Below, piece after piece: positions 1 to 7,424 of a stretch of 64,000 nucleotides of DNA. Every line of letters starts with the position of its first letter. Positions within the stretch are counted from its first letter, which is position 1. The translations under genes and the position numbers were made by a program. The DNA is taken from positions 1,178,001-1,242,000 of the forward strand of contig NZ_CP035730.1 of assembly GCF_012222305.1 (NCBI RefSeq), written 5' to 3'. The notes under the pieces were generated by a model. That model made no database searches and was not told the origin of the DNA. It worked only from the letters and a program-made list of their open reading frames with translations. The stretch comes from Sulfolobus sp. S-194. GTDB taxonomy: Archaea; Thermoproteota; Thermoprotei_A; Sulfolobales; Sulfolobaceae.

Positions 1-2
1 AT

Positions 3-314
3 CTTGCGAATTCCCAAGAAGCAAGAAATGCAGTATTAGCGATTTTTGCACTAGTACTTTTAGCAATATATCCTATAGTACAGACGATGATAGCTGGAAT
101 AATTTTAGGTTCAATGATTTATATAGAGGGTGGGTCTGCAGCAGCAGGTATTGGGATCGCAACTATAACTAACACCGATAATATAGTCCAAGCAATTCTG
201 TGGCTTTTAAGCGCATTCGGTATGTCTATTAGCCTCGATACAATCGATTTGCTGTTCACTATTATTGCAGGGATAGGTTTGGGACTTTTTGTGGGAGGAA
301 TAGGCCTTTTATGA
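3..314 (+). CDS. Bacteriocin-like small hydrophobic protein, copy 1 (5' partial)
   Basis: The frame is open from base 3 to the TGA at 312-314, so the gene starts upstream of the window. The visible part is almost entirely hydrophobic and small-residue rich: a first segment (LAIFALVLLAIYP), then a Gly-rich turn, then an Ala/Ile/Gly-rich tail ending GGIGLL. It is homologous to the 109-aa protein at 35940-36269 on the minus strand: both have SQEARN or FQEARN, then LAIFALVLLAI and VQTMIA, with a more divergent tail. It is followed after 12 bases by the M48 peptidase and then the SpoIIM-like gene. Inference: a leader plus a hydrophobic mature peptide, as in circular bacteriocins such as AS-48 or circularin A, whose loci also carry a DUF95/SpoIIM gene. 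It could instead be a structural membrane subunit of the peptidase complex. No database match is claimed. Confidence 0.6.
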   Translation, partial: LANSQEARNAVLAIFALVLLAIYPIVQTMIAGIILGSMIYIEGGSAAAGIGIATITNTDNIVQAILWLLSAFGMSISLDTIDLLFTIIAGIGLGLFVGGIGLL

Positions 315-326
315 GGTATTACTGAG

Positions 327-1829
327 ATGGTAAACCCCGTAATAAGAGCTATTAGAAAGATGTTTTATTTTTTTATGTCCCTAATTCTTGCGGATATATT
401 ATTAGCTATAGTGACAGAAACAGCGGCTAAAGGAAACCCATATCTGTACCCCATTTTTACCAAAGTAACTTTAGCTCTATCAGAATTTCTTATAGGAGCA
501 ATAGTAGTTTCATTCGCTATTCTCTTTATTAAGTATCGTAAGATTATAGTACCTTCTGTGCGTGAGGTAGTTTACAATAAGCAAGAGGATATAATTTATC
601 AACCAGAATTAATATCATTGAAGACTCGCCTCATTACTATTTTCACTATTGCTTTATCAGCTTTCACAATGATATTACTAGGCCTAGCACCCTATACTCC
701 TAAGGGTTTCATTATCGATACTATTACCCCATTCATAATTTCAATCCTAATTAACGGACTCGTCTTCCCTAGAATTAAACCATTCAAATACATAAAACCA
801 GGAGAAATAAAAATAGTAACCATAAACACAAGAACGCCAGGAGCAACAGCAGAAGTACTAACACTCTCACACAACCCCTTCTCCAAAAGACTCATAATCA
901 TAAACAACACCCTACCCTCAAACATCATAAAAACCATAGAAGCACACGAAATAGAACACGCAAAAGAACATCACGCACTCATCAAATCCATCTTCAATAA
1001 CTTAAATTATTCCTTATTTTTTACAACAGTTGAACTAATTTCCATTTTTATCTTTGCGGAGGTTCATCCGCATCATGTTTCTTTTACTGTAAATGCTGGG
1101 TTTGTGGTTAAGGATTTGTTGTTTTTTGTGGGTTTGATATTTGTTTATTTGTTGTTTTTGAGGGTTGCTGAGTCTAGGGCTGATGCTGCGGCTTTTAGAG
1201 CCAGTGGTAGTGAGGCGTATAATCATATGATTACCTTGATTAGGATGTTTAGGGAGAATTCGAGGAGGGTTGATTTGAGGAGGGTTGAGGTTTTTCCTTT
1301 TTCGTTTAGGGTTAGTTCTTTTTTAGATAGGGTTGTGCATACGTCTTCTAGGGAGGCGTTGAGGACTGGTGATGCTTTGTCTTCTTTGGCTCAATGGGAG
1401 ATTCCAGCTGTTTTTGCGTTCTTTGGGTCTATAATAGAGGTTTTAAGGTTAAGTTCTGTGAATCTTGTTATTTTTGCTTTTCCATTATTTTTTGTTGGAA
1501 TGTTTGTTGTTATTGTTCTTGTTGGGTTGGTTTTTCTACCTTTGACGAGAAGTTATGGTGGGACGCAGAAGGGAAGGATGAACTTCTCTTTTCTTGTTTC
1601 TGGGTTGTACTTGATAACTGATGTTATTACGCTAACTGTAATTTATAACTTTTATCTTGCCTTACTAGTCCTAGTTTCGGGACTTGTCTTATCCTTCTTG
1701 ATTCAGAAATCTTTTCTTAGTGATATGAGGACTGCAGTAAAGACTTTTCTAATTACTTTCGCAGTCTATGAGACTATAAATGTTTCTCTTTTCCTTATCT
1801 TTTTAGGATCTCATCTCGGTGTTTTTTAA
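327..1829 (+). CDS. M48-family integral membrane zinc metallopeptidase, copy 1
   Basis: A 500-aa polytopic membrane protein. The zinc site is visible: HEIEH at residues 207-211, with a third ligand expected at E282 in ESRADAAAFRA, the usual M48 pattern (HExxH plus ExxxD). Membrane segments lie near residues 10-30, 50-68, 105-120 and 128-148, with more between 225 and 275 and from about 360 to the end. It sits between the small hydrophobic protein and the SpoIIM-like gene, overlapping the latter by one base, so the three probably form one transcript. Residues from about 332 to the end are identical to the copy at 34402-35928. Codon choice flips inside the gene, from A/C-ending (about 785-985) to G/T-ending (about 1050-1420). 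The likely job is processing of the upstream hydrophobic protein; this is inference from context. Confidence 0.8.
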   Translation: MVNPVIRAIRKMFYFFMSLILADILLAIVTETAAKGNPYLYPIFTKVTLALSEFLIGAIVVSFAILFIKYRKIIVPSVREVVYNKQEDIIYQPELISLKTRLITIFTIALSAFTMILLGLAPYTPKGFIIDTITPFIISILINGLVFPRIKPFKYIKPGEIKIVTINTRTPGATAEVLTLSHNPFSKRLIIINNTLPSNIIKTIEAHEIEHAKEHHALIKSIFNNLNYSLFFTTVELISIFIFAEVHPHHVSFTVNAGFVVKDLLFFVGLIFVYLLFLRVAESRADAAAFRASGSEAYNHMITLIRMFRENSRRVDLRRVEVFPFSFRVSSFLDRVVHTSSREALRTGDALSSLAQWEIPAVFAFFGSIIEVLRLSSVNLVIFAFPLFFVGMFVVIVLVGLVFLPLTRSYGGTQKGRMNFSFLVSGLYLITDVITLTVIYNFYLALLVLVSGLVLSFLIQKSFLSDMRTAVKTFLITFAVYETINVSLFLIFLGSHLGVF

Positions 1830-2021
1830 TGAATAAGGAAATACTTAAACTTTACTTGACTTTTTGGTCTGGCCTACTCTCTGGATGGGTAATTGATAAC
1901 TTTACAGGTTTTGATAAGCCAGAATTGATACATGAGCTTCCAATCCCCGATTACACTTTGCTAACTCACATCATCGAGGAAAACTTTATCTTTGCGCTAA
2001 TACTTTTCTTAATAGGTAATG
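1320..2021 (+). repeat. 702-bp inverted repeat, left arm
   Basis: Bases 1320-2021 appear identical to the reverse complement of 34210-34911: both ends align base for base, the lengths match exactly, and the encoded proteins are identical. The repeat covers the last third of the M48 peptidase gene and the first 64 codons of the SpoIIM-like gene. Flanking gene portions are homologous but clearly diverged, which points to gene conversion or a recent recombination rather than a simple recent duplication. Confidence 0.9.
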
Positions 2022-2287
2022 GGACTGCACAGAAAATAGTTGCGTTTGCTATATCTGAATTTTACGGCCAAATCGCATTTAAGTTTGGACTAATAGTTGG
2101 ATTAGTAGGTACAATACCTCATGGTTTAATAGAGCTTCTTGGTTTCAGCTTCATAGCCTATGCCGGGCAAAAATTCAAGGCTAAGACAAGCTTCTTTAGA
2201 CCATTATTGATAGGCTACGTAATGTTAACGATAGCTGCTCTCATAGAATCCACACTCTCTATTTATATTTTTCAACATGTAGTTTAA
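1829..2287 (+). CDS. SpoIIM/DUF95-like integral membrane protein, copy 1
   Basis: A 152-aa membrane protein whose ATG overlaps the stop of the M48 gene (TAATG), showing translational coupling. It has a segment FALILFLIGN and the SpoIIM/DUF95 signature GTIPHGLIELLG near residues 92-103, followed by FSFIAYAG; a last membrane helix precedes the C-terminus. DUF95 proteins are known in circular-bacteriocin loci (As-48C type), where they serve production or immunity, and in sporulation complexes in Firmicutes. Here the context of a hydrophobic small protein and membrane peptidase favours export, immunity or membrane-complex assembly. The copy at 34148-34402 is identical for 64 residues and then truncated, so this is the only complete one in the window. 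Confidence 0.75.
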   Translation: MNKEILKLYLTFWSGLLSGWVIDNFTGFDKPELIHELPIPDYTLLTHIIEENFIFALILFLIGNGTAQKIVAFAISEFYGQIAFKFGLIVGLVGTIPHGLIELLGFSFIAYAGQKFKAKTSFFRPLLIGYVMLTIAALIESTLSIYIFQHVV

Positions 2288-2338
2288 AGGAGGCAGTATA
2301 TAATACGCCCTCTTTCCATAAATAGTGGAGTCTGGACA

Positions 2339-2446
2339 TAGTGCCGTCATCGTGGTATTTATATTTCTATATTAAAATAAGGTTTACAATAACTTTATCT
2401 TAGTATCTTCTCTTCCTAGAGATTAACTCAATTAATGAAATTATCA
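2339..2446 (+). mobile_element. Family A MITE (degenerate right end)
   Basis: Begins with a variant of the family end (TAGTGCCGTCAT) and carries the shared interior (TTTATATTTCTATATT, then ACAATAACTTTATCTTAG). It resembles 36347-36474 and, in the reverse direction, 48808-48933, 56918-57045 and 63561-63687. The right inverted repeat is lost where the vapB remnant begins, so this copy has decayed or is truncated. It encodes nothing. Confidence 0.75.
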
Positions 2447-2460
2447 TTAACGTAAAGAGG

Positions 2461-2553
2461 ATGAGTGTGGACGATATCTATGGGATAGCGGGAAAAGAGA
2501 AAATTAATATTGAATAAATCGAAGAGGCACTAAGCTTTGAAGATAATGATTGA
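2461..2553 (+). pseudogene. vapB antitoxin remnant (C-terminal part)
   Basis: Reads SVDDIYGIAGKEKINIE, stop, IEEALSFEDND. This resembles the C-terminal tail of VapB-type antitoxins and overlaps the start of the vapC remnant, the usual vapBC arrangement. A TAA at 2515-2517 interrupts the frame and the N-terminal DNA-binding part is missing; a MITE lies where it should be. Non-functional. Confidence 0.55.
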
Positions 2554-2930
2554 CTCTAACGTGTTTATTTACGTATTATTTTCAGACCCGCTCTACGGTG
2601 AAAGAGCTAAAGAGTTACTTAAAGAAGCTGAAAATGAGGAAGCGTATTCCTCTACTCTCATAATTTCTTAAGTCCTAGCTCATCTAGAAAGGAGAAAGAA
2701 ACTTGAAGTTATCCCTATTTTTATTAATTATATTAAACAATATGGAATAAGTATCCTGGAAACTACGTTGGAAGATATGGTTGAGGCTCTCAGCTTATTA
2801 CAAAATTTAAAGCTAGATTACAAACTTTTGGACGACGCAATAATATTTGTCCAAATGAAGAAAGAAAAAAGATACTATTTACTCTAACGATAAGGACTTT
2901 GATGTACTTAAAGTTAGGAGGAAATTCTAG
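2537..2930 (+). pseudogene. vapC PIN-domain toxin pseudogene
   Basis: Translation from 2537 or 2546 gives IMIDSNVFIYVLFSDPLYG, the N-terminal PIN motif with the first catalytic aspartate (IDSN), then ERAKELL. An in-frame TAA at 2669-2671 interrupts it. The middle acidic motif survives (KLLDDAIIF), but a frameshift near 2865 is needed to reach the C-terminal motif (TIYSNDKDFDVLKVRR, ending at the TAG 2928-2930). PIN toxins cleave RNA. With two disabling changes and a broken antitoxin next to it, this module is dead. Confidence 0.75.
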
Positions 2931-3429
2931 TTTAAAACGGAAAGTTAAAAAGGAAGATGATCTAAAACAGCGCATTTATGAATCTCAAGGATTTCAATTA
3001 ATCTGTTCTTCAAGAGACTTAAAGGGATTAAGTCGGACTAATATAAGAACATATCTCAAACTCCTTATTATTTAAATCTGTTACTTTAGAACATACATTA
3101 TCTATATTAACTAGATAAATAAAGAATAAACATAGAATACAAATAAGAAAAGATTTTCTAGTGAAATTAAAGCCTCATTAATACTTTCACTCATCCTCAA
3201 GACATCGTATCTCTATACGTCTTTCTATCATATTATCTTTTCACTCACCGTATAACTTTAGGTTTTAGAGAATATAACCTTTATCGAACGACTAATTAAC
3301 AATGTTTCCTTAGCCGATAAGTATTGCACTTCACATTTAATAAAACCCATATAGGATCCTCAGATTACCCTTAAGCTATCTACCTAAAAATATATAAATT
3401 TATAATGGTGTAAGATATGGTGGTTCAAG
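2931..3429. other. Non-coding stretch
   Basis: No convincing gene. Frames are short and broken. The only recognisable element is the AT-rich TATA-like stretch near 3390-3402 (AAATATATAAATTTATA) about 30 bases ahead of the next ATG, probably its promoter. Confidence 0.5.
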
Positions 3430-3882
3430 ATGAGAGGAAGTGTAGTAGCCGTTTTACTTGTGGTTTCATTTTTAATAGGTGCCTTAGTTGGTTATTATTT
3501 AGGTTATTATATGAATTATCATATAAACAATTTTTCAGTACAATCTTCTGGATTACATCAATATACAGAAACCCTAGTGAATTATACGAGTATTAGTCAA
3601 CCAGCTGGACAGTATACTGAATATACTTTTACGTTAAACTATCCAGGTTATATTAAGGTTATAGTATATAGTTCAACAACGACTAAAACGTATATACAAA
3701 TAACAGGGTATTCAATACAAGGTATTAGTTACACTAGTGGGCAAGTAGATGTGGGTGACTCAGGTAACTTGAGTTATCCAGTTTTGCCGGGTTCAGTAAA
3801 AGTAGACATAGGTAACTATAATCTAATCAATGGAGCTACAGAGCAAATAGAAATAATTTACGTATATTATGCTTCTAGTTAA
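3430..3882 (+). CDS. Small membrane-anchored extracellular protein, unknown
   Basis: A 150-aa protein with an N-terminal hydrophobic anchor (residues 4-27, Gly-rich, LVGYYLGYYM), then an extracellular-type segment rich in Thr, Ser, Tyr and Asn with several N-glycosylation sequons and beta-rich composition. No enzyme motif is visible and I do not recognise the family. It stands alone: the upstream neighbours are toxin-antitoxin remnants and downstream is non-coding. A TATA-like stretch near 3390-3402 fits transcription starting shortly before the ATG. It could be a minor surface protein or a pilin-like protein, but no type III signal-peptide site is clear. Confidence 0.65.
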   Translation: MRGSVVAVLLVVSFLIGALVGYYLGYYMNYHINNFSVQSSGLHQYTETLVNYTSISQPAGQYTEYTFTLNYPGYIKVIVYSSTTTKTYIQITGYSIQGISYTSGQVDVGDSGNLSYPVLPGSVKVDIGNYNLINGATEQIEIIYVYYASS

Positions 3883-4220
3883 CCATAAAGGAATAAATAA
3901 TTTTAACTCCATTAGAATTATATAGATAAGAAAGTCAGTTATTACTTTATTATTTTTATTAAATTAATTCTTCTTAATTTCTTAAATAATAAATTTGTAA
4001 TAACCATGTAAACTCCTCATATATTGTATAATTTAGCATATTCTAGTGCACTTAGGTATGTTACATAACTTTAAAGGTGTCTATAATATCCATGAAAATT
4101 TATAATATAATATTTTCAATATGAATTTTAGTTCCAGAGTGATAATCAATCACTTGGTTTCCTAATCACTCTTCTTTCGTCATCATGTCTACGGTTAATA
4201 ATTTAGAAAATATTATTGTT

Positions 4221-4393
4221 TAGTATTTTACGTAAAAATCTTATATTAAAATAATTTTTAAATAAATACTATTTTATTGTATAATATTTCATCTAATAGT
4301 GATAAACTCCTCTCCTTGAGATGAAATATAGTATAAATATCTACGATATCTTTTGAGATGATTACTAATTGTCACGATTTTCCTATAAATGCT
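4221..4393 (+). mobile_element. Family B MITE
   Basis: Starts TAGTATTTTACGTAAAAATC and ends with GATTTTCCTATAAATGCTA, an imperfect inverted repeat of about 20 bp. The interior (ATATAGTATAAATATCTACGA) matches the copies at 33982-34150 (same orientation) and 20983-21157 and 23697-23872 (reverse orientation). It fills much of the gap 3883-4416, in which I see no gene. Confidence 0.75.
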
Positions 4394-4416
4394 AATCATT
4401 TTATATAACTTTAGCG

Positions 4417-5007
4417 CTAGGTTTTTTCTAGGATTACCCAAGCACTTAACCATCCCTTCCCCTTTTCCTTAACGAGAGTGAAAAGTGAGAAAAACTCTTC
4501 TGCACTGAGTGCTCTTGGATCTTTATTTACTCTTCCAAGTCTTATTGTTACGTATGCTTTTCCACCCTTTTTCAGTACTCTTTCTATGTCTTTTGCCAAC
4601 TCCTTATGTAAAACTGTACAACAAAGCACGTCCTTAGAAATTAAAAAGTCCACTGACTCTGTCTGTATTAGACTCAGATCTCTACTTACAATGGTCTTTA
4701 CATTCTTGATATCTAATTTTCTCAGTTTTTTCTCTAGATAAGAAATAGCTTTTGAGTCGGAATCAACAGCATATACGATACCCTTTTCTCCTACAAGCTT
4801 AGCCATAGGTATTGTGTAATATCCCGGACCAGAACCGTGATCAACTACAATCATGCCTTCTCCTATAAACTTTCTCAATAGAGAATAAGGGTTTTCAAAT
4901 AATCTACGTAGTGGTGAGGATAGGATAAAGGGAGGTATATGTCTATCCTTAACCTCCGTTTTAACCATAACTGAAATTTGCTCAAGAGCTAAAAATAGTT
5001 TTCCCAA
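4417..5007 (-). CDS. SAM-dependent class I methyltransferase
   Basis: A 196-aa Rossmann-fold methyltransferase. SAM motif I is VVDHGSGPGYYTIPMA (about residues 54-69), followed by the acidic strand end AVDSDSKAISYLE, and later LISKDVLCC and a motif III-like region VLKKGGKAYVTIRLG. The length is typical of small UbiE/Trm-like methyltransferases. The substrate cannot be told from the sequence. It has no operon partner; a second, unrelated-substrate methyltransferase (Pcm) lies 1.6 kb away. Downstream (plus side) is a decayed transposon end. Confidence 0.8.
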   Translation of the reverse strand: MGKLFLALEQISVMVKTEVKDRHIPPFILSSPLRRLFENPYSLLRKFIGEGMIVVDHGSGPGYYTIPMAKLVGEKGIVYAVDSDSKAISYLEKKLRKLDIKNVKTIVSRDLSLIQTESVDFLISKDVLCCTVLHKELAKDIERVLKKGGKAYVTIRLGRVNKDPRALSAEEFFSLFTLVKEKGKGWLSAWVILEKT

Positions 5008-5179
5008 AATGAATTATTAACGCGGAGTTTGTTTTTAGATTAACTCATGATTTATGATATTGAAAAGCATAGTATCTAGAAAATAATAGTTAATCAAAGC
5101 TCGAATTAAGATATGTCAATTAAGTATATATCCTCCACCTCATCCCTTTCGTCTCTACACTTTCATTTCACTCATTTTA

Positions 5180-5285
5180 TCTTCAATCATGATCGAGTGT
5201 AGGAACTTAGCCCTCAGTAGGTGGGTCATTGGACTCCTTAGAGCTCAACGGCACGGGGCTCACATCTCCAACCCTCCTTAACAAG
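5180..5285 (-). mobile_element. Probable TnpB-type transposon 3' remnant
   Basis: A short GC-rich island in AT-rich DNA. The minus strand reads LLRRVGDVSPVPLSSKESND in one frame, which resembles the C-terminal tails of Sulfolobales TnpB/OrfB proteins. In those elements the 3' end of the gene overlaps the guide RNA scaffold. A GAGCTC...GGGGCTC pairing near 5239-5259 would suit a structured RNA. No catalytic part remains. Confidence 0.4.
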
Positions 5286-5293
5286 TTTTTTAA

Positions 5294-5674
5294 CTATTCG
5301 TTTTTCCAATTTTCCGTTTTAATTCCTTGAATTCTATTAAAGTGCTTCACATTACCAGTGACTATTATACAGCCGTTAGAAATTGTAATAGAACTAATTA
5401 ACACGTCCTTTAAACCTATTACCTCTCCTTTATTTTCAAGCTCAGCTTCTAATTCTGCAGCATTCTTAGCCTCAGATACTGTAAATGGAAGTATTTCGAT
5501 GGATTGTAGAAACTCATCTAATTTCTGAACATCTTTATTATATTTAAAAGCACCGTAATATAATTCAAACGCATTTATTGAAGTAGTGACAAGTCTGCTA
5601 TTTCCCTTAACTTTCTCAATATATTTTATCGCCTTCTCTTTACCTCTCAAGAAGTCGATTAATATATTCGGTAT
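5294..5674 (-). pseudogene. vapC: vapC PIN-domain toxin, N-terminus frameshifted
   Basis: The frame runs open directly after the vapB stop. It reads IPNILIDFLRGKEKA and continues as a normal PIN protein: FELYYGAF with the middle acidic residue, GLKDVLISS, and IVTGNVKHFNRI. The expected start of a VapC is a Met, then DTNILIDFLRG. The Asp-Thr codons are present (GAT ACC) but one base out of frame with the rest, so the first catalytic aspartate is lost. The only in-frame start after vapB is a TTG at 5648-5650. Either one extra base has killed the toxin, or a shorter inactive protein is made. The antitoxin in front of it is intact. Confidence 0.65.
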
Positions 5675-5899
5675 CTAAACATCTGCATTCCATTTCTTCC
5701 ACATTTTATCTAGATCTTTAAACAGCTTATCAACTTCTTCATCGCTCATATTAGCCCAAATACCAGCGTAATCCATTATATTTCTTTTTTTACCATTCTT
5801 TACTAATCTTATAATAACGTCTGAAAAGCTTTCCCCCTCTCTCTTCTCACTTAGCAGCAGTTTATATGCTTCTTCTGAGATGGTAATTGTTTTTGCCAT
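5675..5899 (-). CDS. vapB: VapB-type antitoxin (DUF217 family)
   Basis: A 74-aa protein beginning MAKTITISEEAYKLLLSEK, then SFSDVIIRLVKNG, which is the DUF217/VapB N-terminal DNA-binding pattern, and ending in an acidic, Trp/Lys-rich tail (DEEVDKLFKDLDKMWKKW) that would mask the toxin. I chose the ATG at 5899 because the family begins here and because the upstream extension (to 5950) runs through operator-like repeats. It directly precedes the frameshifted vapC. It probably represses its own promoter. It may persist as a solo antitoxin that protects against related toxins. Confidence 0.75.
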   Translation of the reverse strand: MAKTITISEEAYKLLLSEKREGESFSDVIIRLVKNGKKRNIMDYAGIWANMSDEEVDKLFKDLDKMWKKWNADV

Positions 5900-5931
5900 G
5901 TTTAAACTTATGTTTAAATGATATTTAAACT
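5900..5931 (-). promoter_or_regulatory. Operator-like TTTAAA array before vapB
   Basis: Three TTTAAA palindromes start at 5901, 5913 and 5924, that is 12 and 11 bp apart, one helical turn each, immediately upstream of the vapB ATG. Such phased repeats suit cooperative binding of VapB dimers. They may also serve as the TATA box. Confidence 0.45.
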
Positions 5932-6081
5932 TAAATTGAAAACATGACAAAAATCTGGTGTTATCGTGTAAAAGTTAGAAGAGCCTAGATTCCATATAAT
6001 TGTGTCTTATTTTTCATAAAAACACTCGATATTACTCATCTTAACTGTGCTGACTTAACAATCATAGTTTAAGAAATTTGA

Positions 6082-6434
6082 TTATCTGTTTCTGATTACA
6101 TATCCCCTAATCTTTTTAACTATCTCATCACAACAATTTGAGTAATTTAAAATAAGTCCCCCCCTAATTTTATTCCTTATAACCTTGATTGCTACAGAAT
6201 CAGTTTTTTGTGAAATGTACAAATTCCTACTAAATATAGAGGATCTGAATGTATTACCCTAATGCTATGAACTTCTTCTACTGTATGTAATATTTGCTCG
6301 AGATCTTGTGTTTTAGAAAGCTTGTCCTTTCTACGACTATCATTACTCCCTTACAATCTAATAAGATATCTGCGTGCTTATAAAAATGTCCTTTGAAAGT
6401 GCTTGACTACCTACTATATAAAGTACGTTAAACA
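6082..6434 (-). pseudogene. Decayed gene of unknown function
   Basis: The minus strand shows protein-like pieces in shifting frames: NVLYIVGSQALSKDIF, then GVMIVVER, then LEQILHTVEEVHSIRVIHSD followed by PLYLVGICTFHKK, then after a stop VIRNKIRGGLILNYSNCCDE followed by IVKKIRGYVIRNR. At least two stops or frameshifts separate them. The family is not recognised. It looks like a gene in late decay between the vapBC pair and a MITE. Confidence 0.35.
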
Positions 6435-6450
6435 GATTTATACTCAGATT

Positions 6451-6623
6451 TTTAAGGAAATTCCCTTACCATAAAAACTCATAATATTTTCTCATGAACC
6501 AATAAATATTTTTAATTTGCTCCCTTACTTTTAACCCTTAATGAAAGGAAAAGTTCAGTTAATAAGAAATTACTTCTTATATGTTTTTAACGTAAAAATA
6601 TAACGATTTTCCTACAAGTGTTA
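6451..6623 (+). mobile_element. Family C MITE
   Basis: Shares over most of its length the sequence of 44025-44200 (for example TTTGCTCCCTTACTTTTAAC and AATAAGAAATTACTTCTTAT) and more distantly 42673-42856. The right part, GTTTTTAACGTAAAAATATA then ACGATTTTCCTACAAGTGTT, resembles the end of family B, so the two may be moved by the same transposase. No coding capacity. Confidence 0.7.
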
Positions 6624-6657
6624 ATCTGGGATTCCTTTATATAATATTGCTGTATTT

Positions 6658-7353
6658 TTAAGTTTTCTTTACTAAGTTATCTAATATTGATCTTATTTGT
6701 CTTTCTAACTTGTTGACCCTAAATTCAATATCGTCGTAATCATCATAAAAACCGTAAAGACCTCCTATTCTTCCAAACATAACCTCCTCTAGCTTCTCAA
6801 GCGATGGACTGTTTCCTTTCTTAATTACTTTATAAAGTTTCTGTACTCTCCCAATTCCTATAGGTAAAATCATTATTCCTCCATCTTTAAGCTGTTCGTA
6901 AGGTTTGCAAAGAAGCGTAGGAGCAGTAGCCCAAACAACTACTCTGTCATAGGGTTTTTCTTCTTCATATCCTAACGTTCCATCACTAAGCACAAGCTTT
7001 ATATTATGATAAGAAGAAAGGAGTTTAGAAGCGTAATTATACATTTTTGCGTTTATTTCCACGCTTACGACTTTATCAACAATTTCAGCAATTAGAGCAG
7101 TATAATATCCGATCCCAGTTCCTATTTCAAGGACCTTCTGTCCCTTATGAAGGTCTAACTCATCAAGCATATAAATTCCCAGGCTAAGAGCAGTAGTATT
7201 TATACCCGGTAGAATTGGTAGAGCTTCATTTACATGAGTATATGCATAATCCTTTAAGTTATCTGGAAGGAATAAAGACCTATCAACTTTGTTGAAAGCT
7301 TCAGCTAGCTCTTGGGTCTTAATATTTTTCAATATTTCCTCTTTTTCACTCAT
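6658..7353 (-). CDS. pcm: Protein-L-isoaspartate O-methyltransferase
   Basis: A 231-aa protein of the Pcm family, which uses SAM to methylate isoaspartyl residues so that damaged proteins can be repaired. Visible features: FLPDNLKDYAYTHVNEALPI (the Pcm substrate-side segment), the SAM motif VLEIGTGIGYYTALIAE near residues 75-91, the acidic residue in VVSVEINAK, the segment YDRVVVWATAP (the catalytic-loop region of the family) and LKDGGIMILPIG. The length is typical. It is transcribed away from the glucoamylase gene 72 bases upstream; the intergenic space must hold both promoters. Repair of isoaspartate fits life at high temperature. Confidence 0.9.
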   Translation of the reverse strand: MSEKEEILKNIKTQELAEAFNKVDRSLFLPDNLKDYAYTHVNEALPILPGINTTALSLGIYMLDELDLHKGQKVLEIGTGIGYYTALIAEIVDKVVSVEINAKMYNYASKLLSSYHNIKLVLSDGTLGYEEEKPYDRVVVWATAPTLLCKPYEQLKDGGIMILPIGIGRVQKLYKVIKKGNSPSLEKLEEVMFGRIGGLYGFYDDYDDIEFRVNKLERQIRSILDNLVKKT

Positions 7354-7424
7354 ATATTAACCGTTGTATTGTGAAAATAAAAATTTTAGGAAAGGTATTT
7401 ATTTTACAGACTAGAATTTTATAC

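Noticed and set aside
1394-1621. 75-aa open frame inside the M48 gene, repeated identically at 34610-34837
   Set aside because: It is duplicated only because it lies in the 702-bp repeat; the M48 frame explains the sequence and the 75-aa product (Cys/Phe/Trp-rich) looks like an out-of-frame translation.
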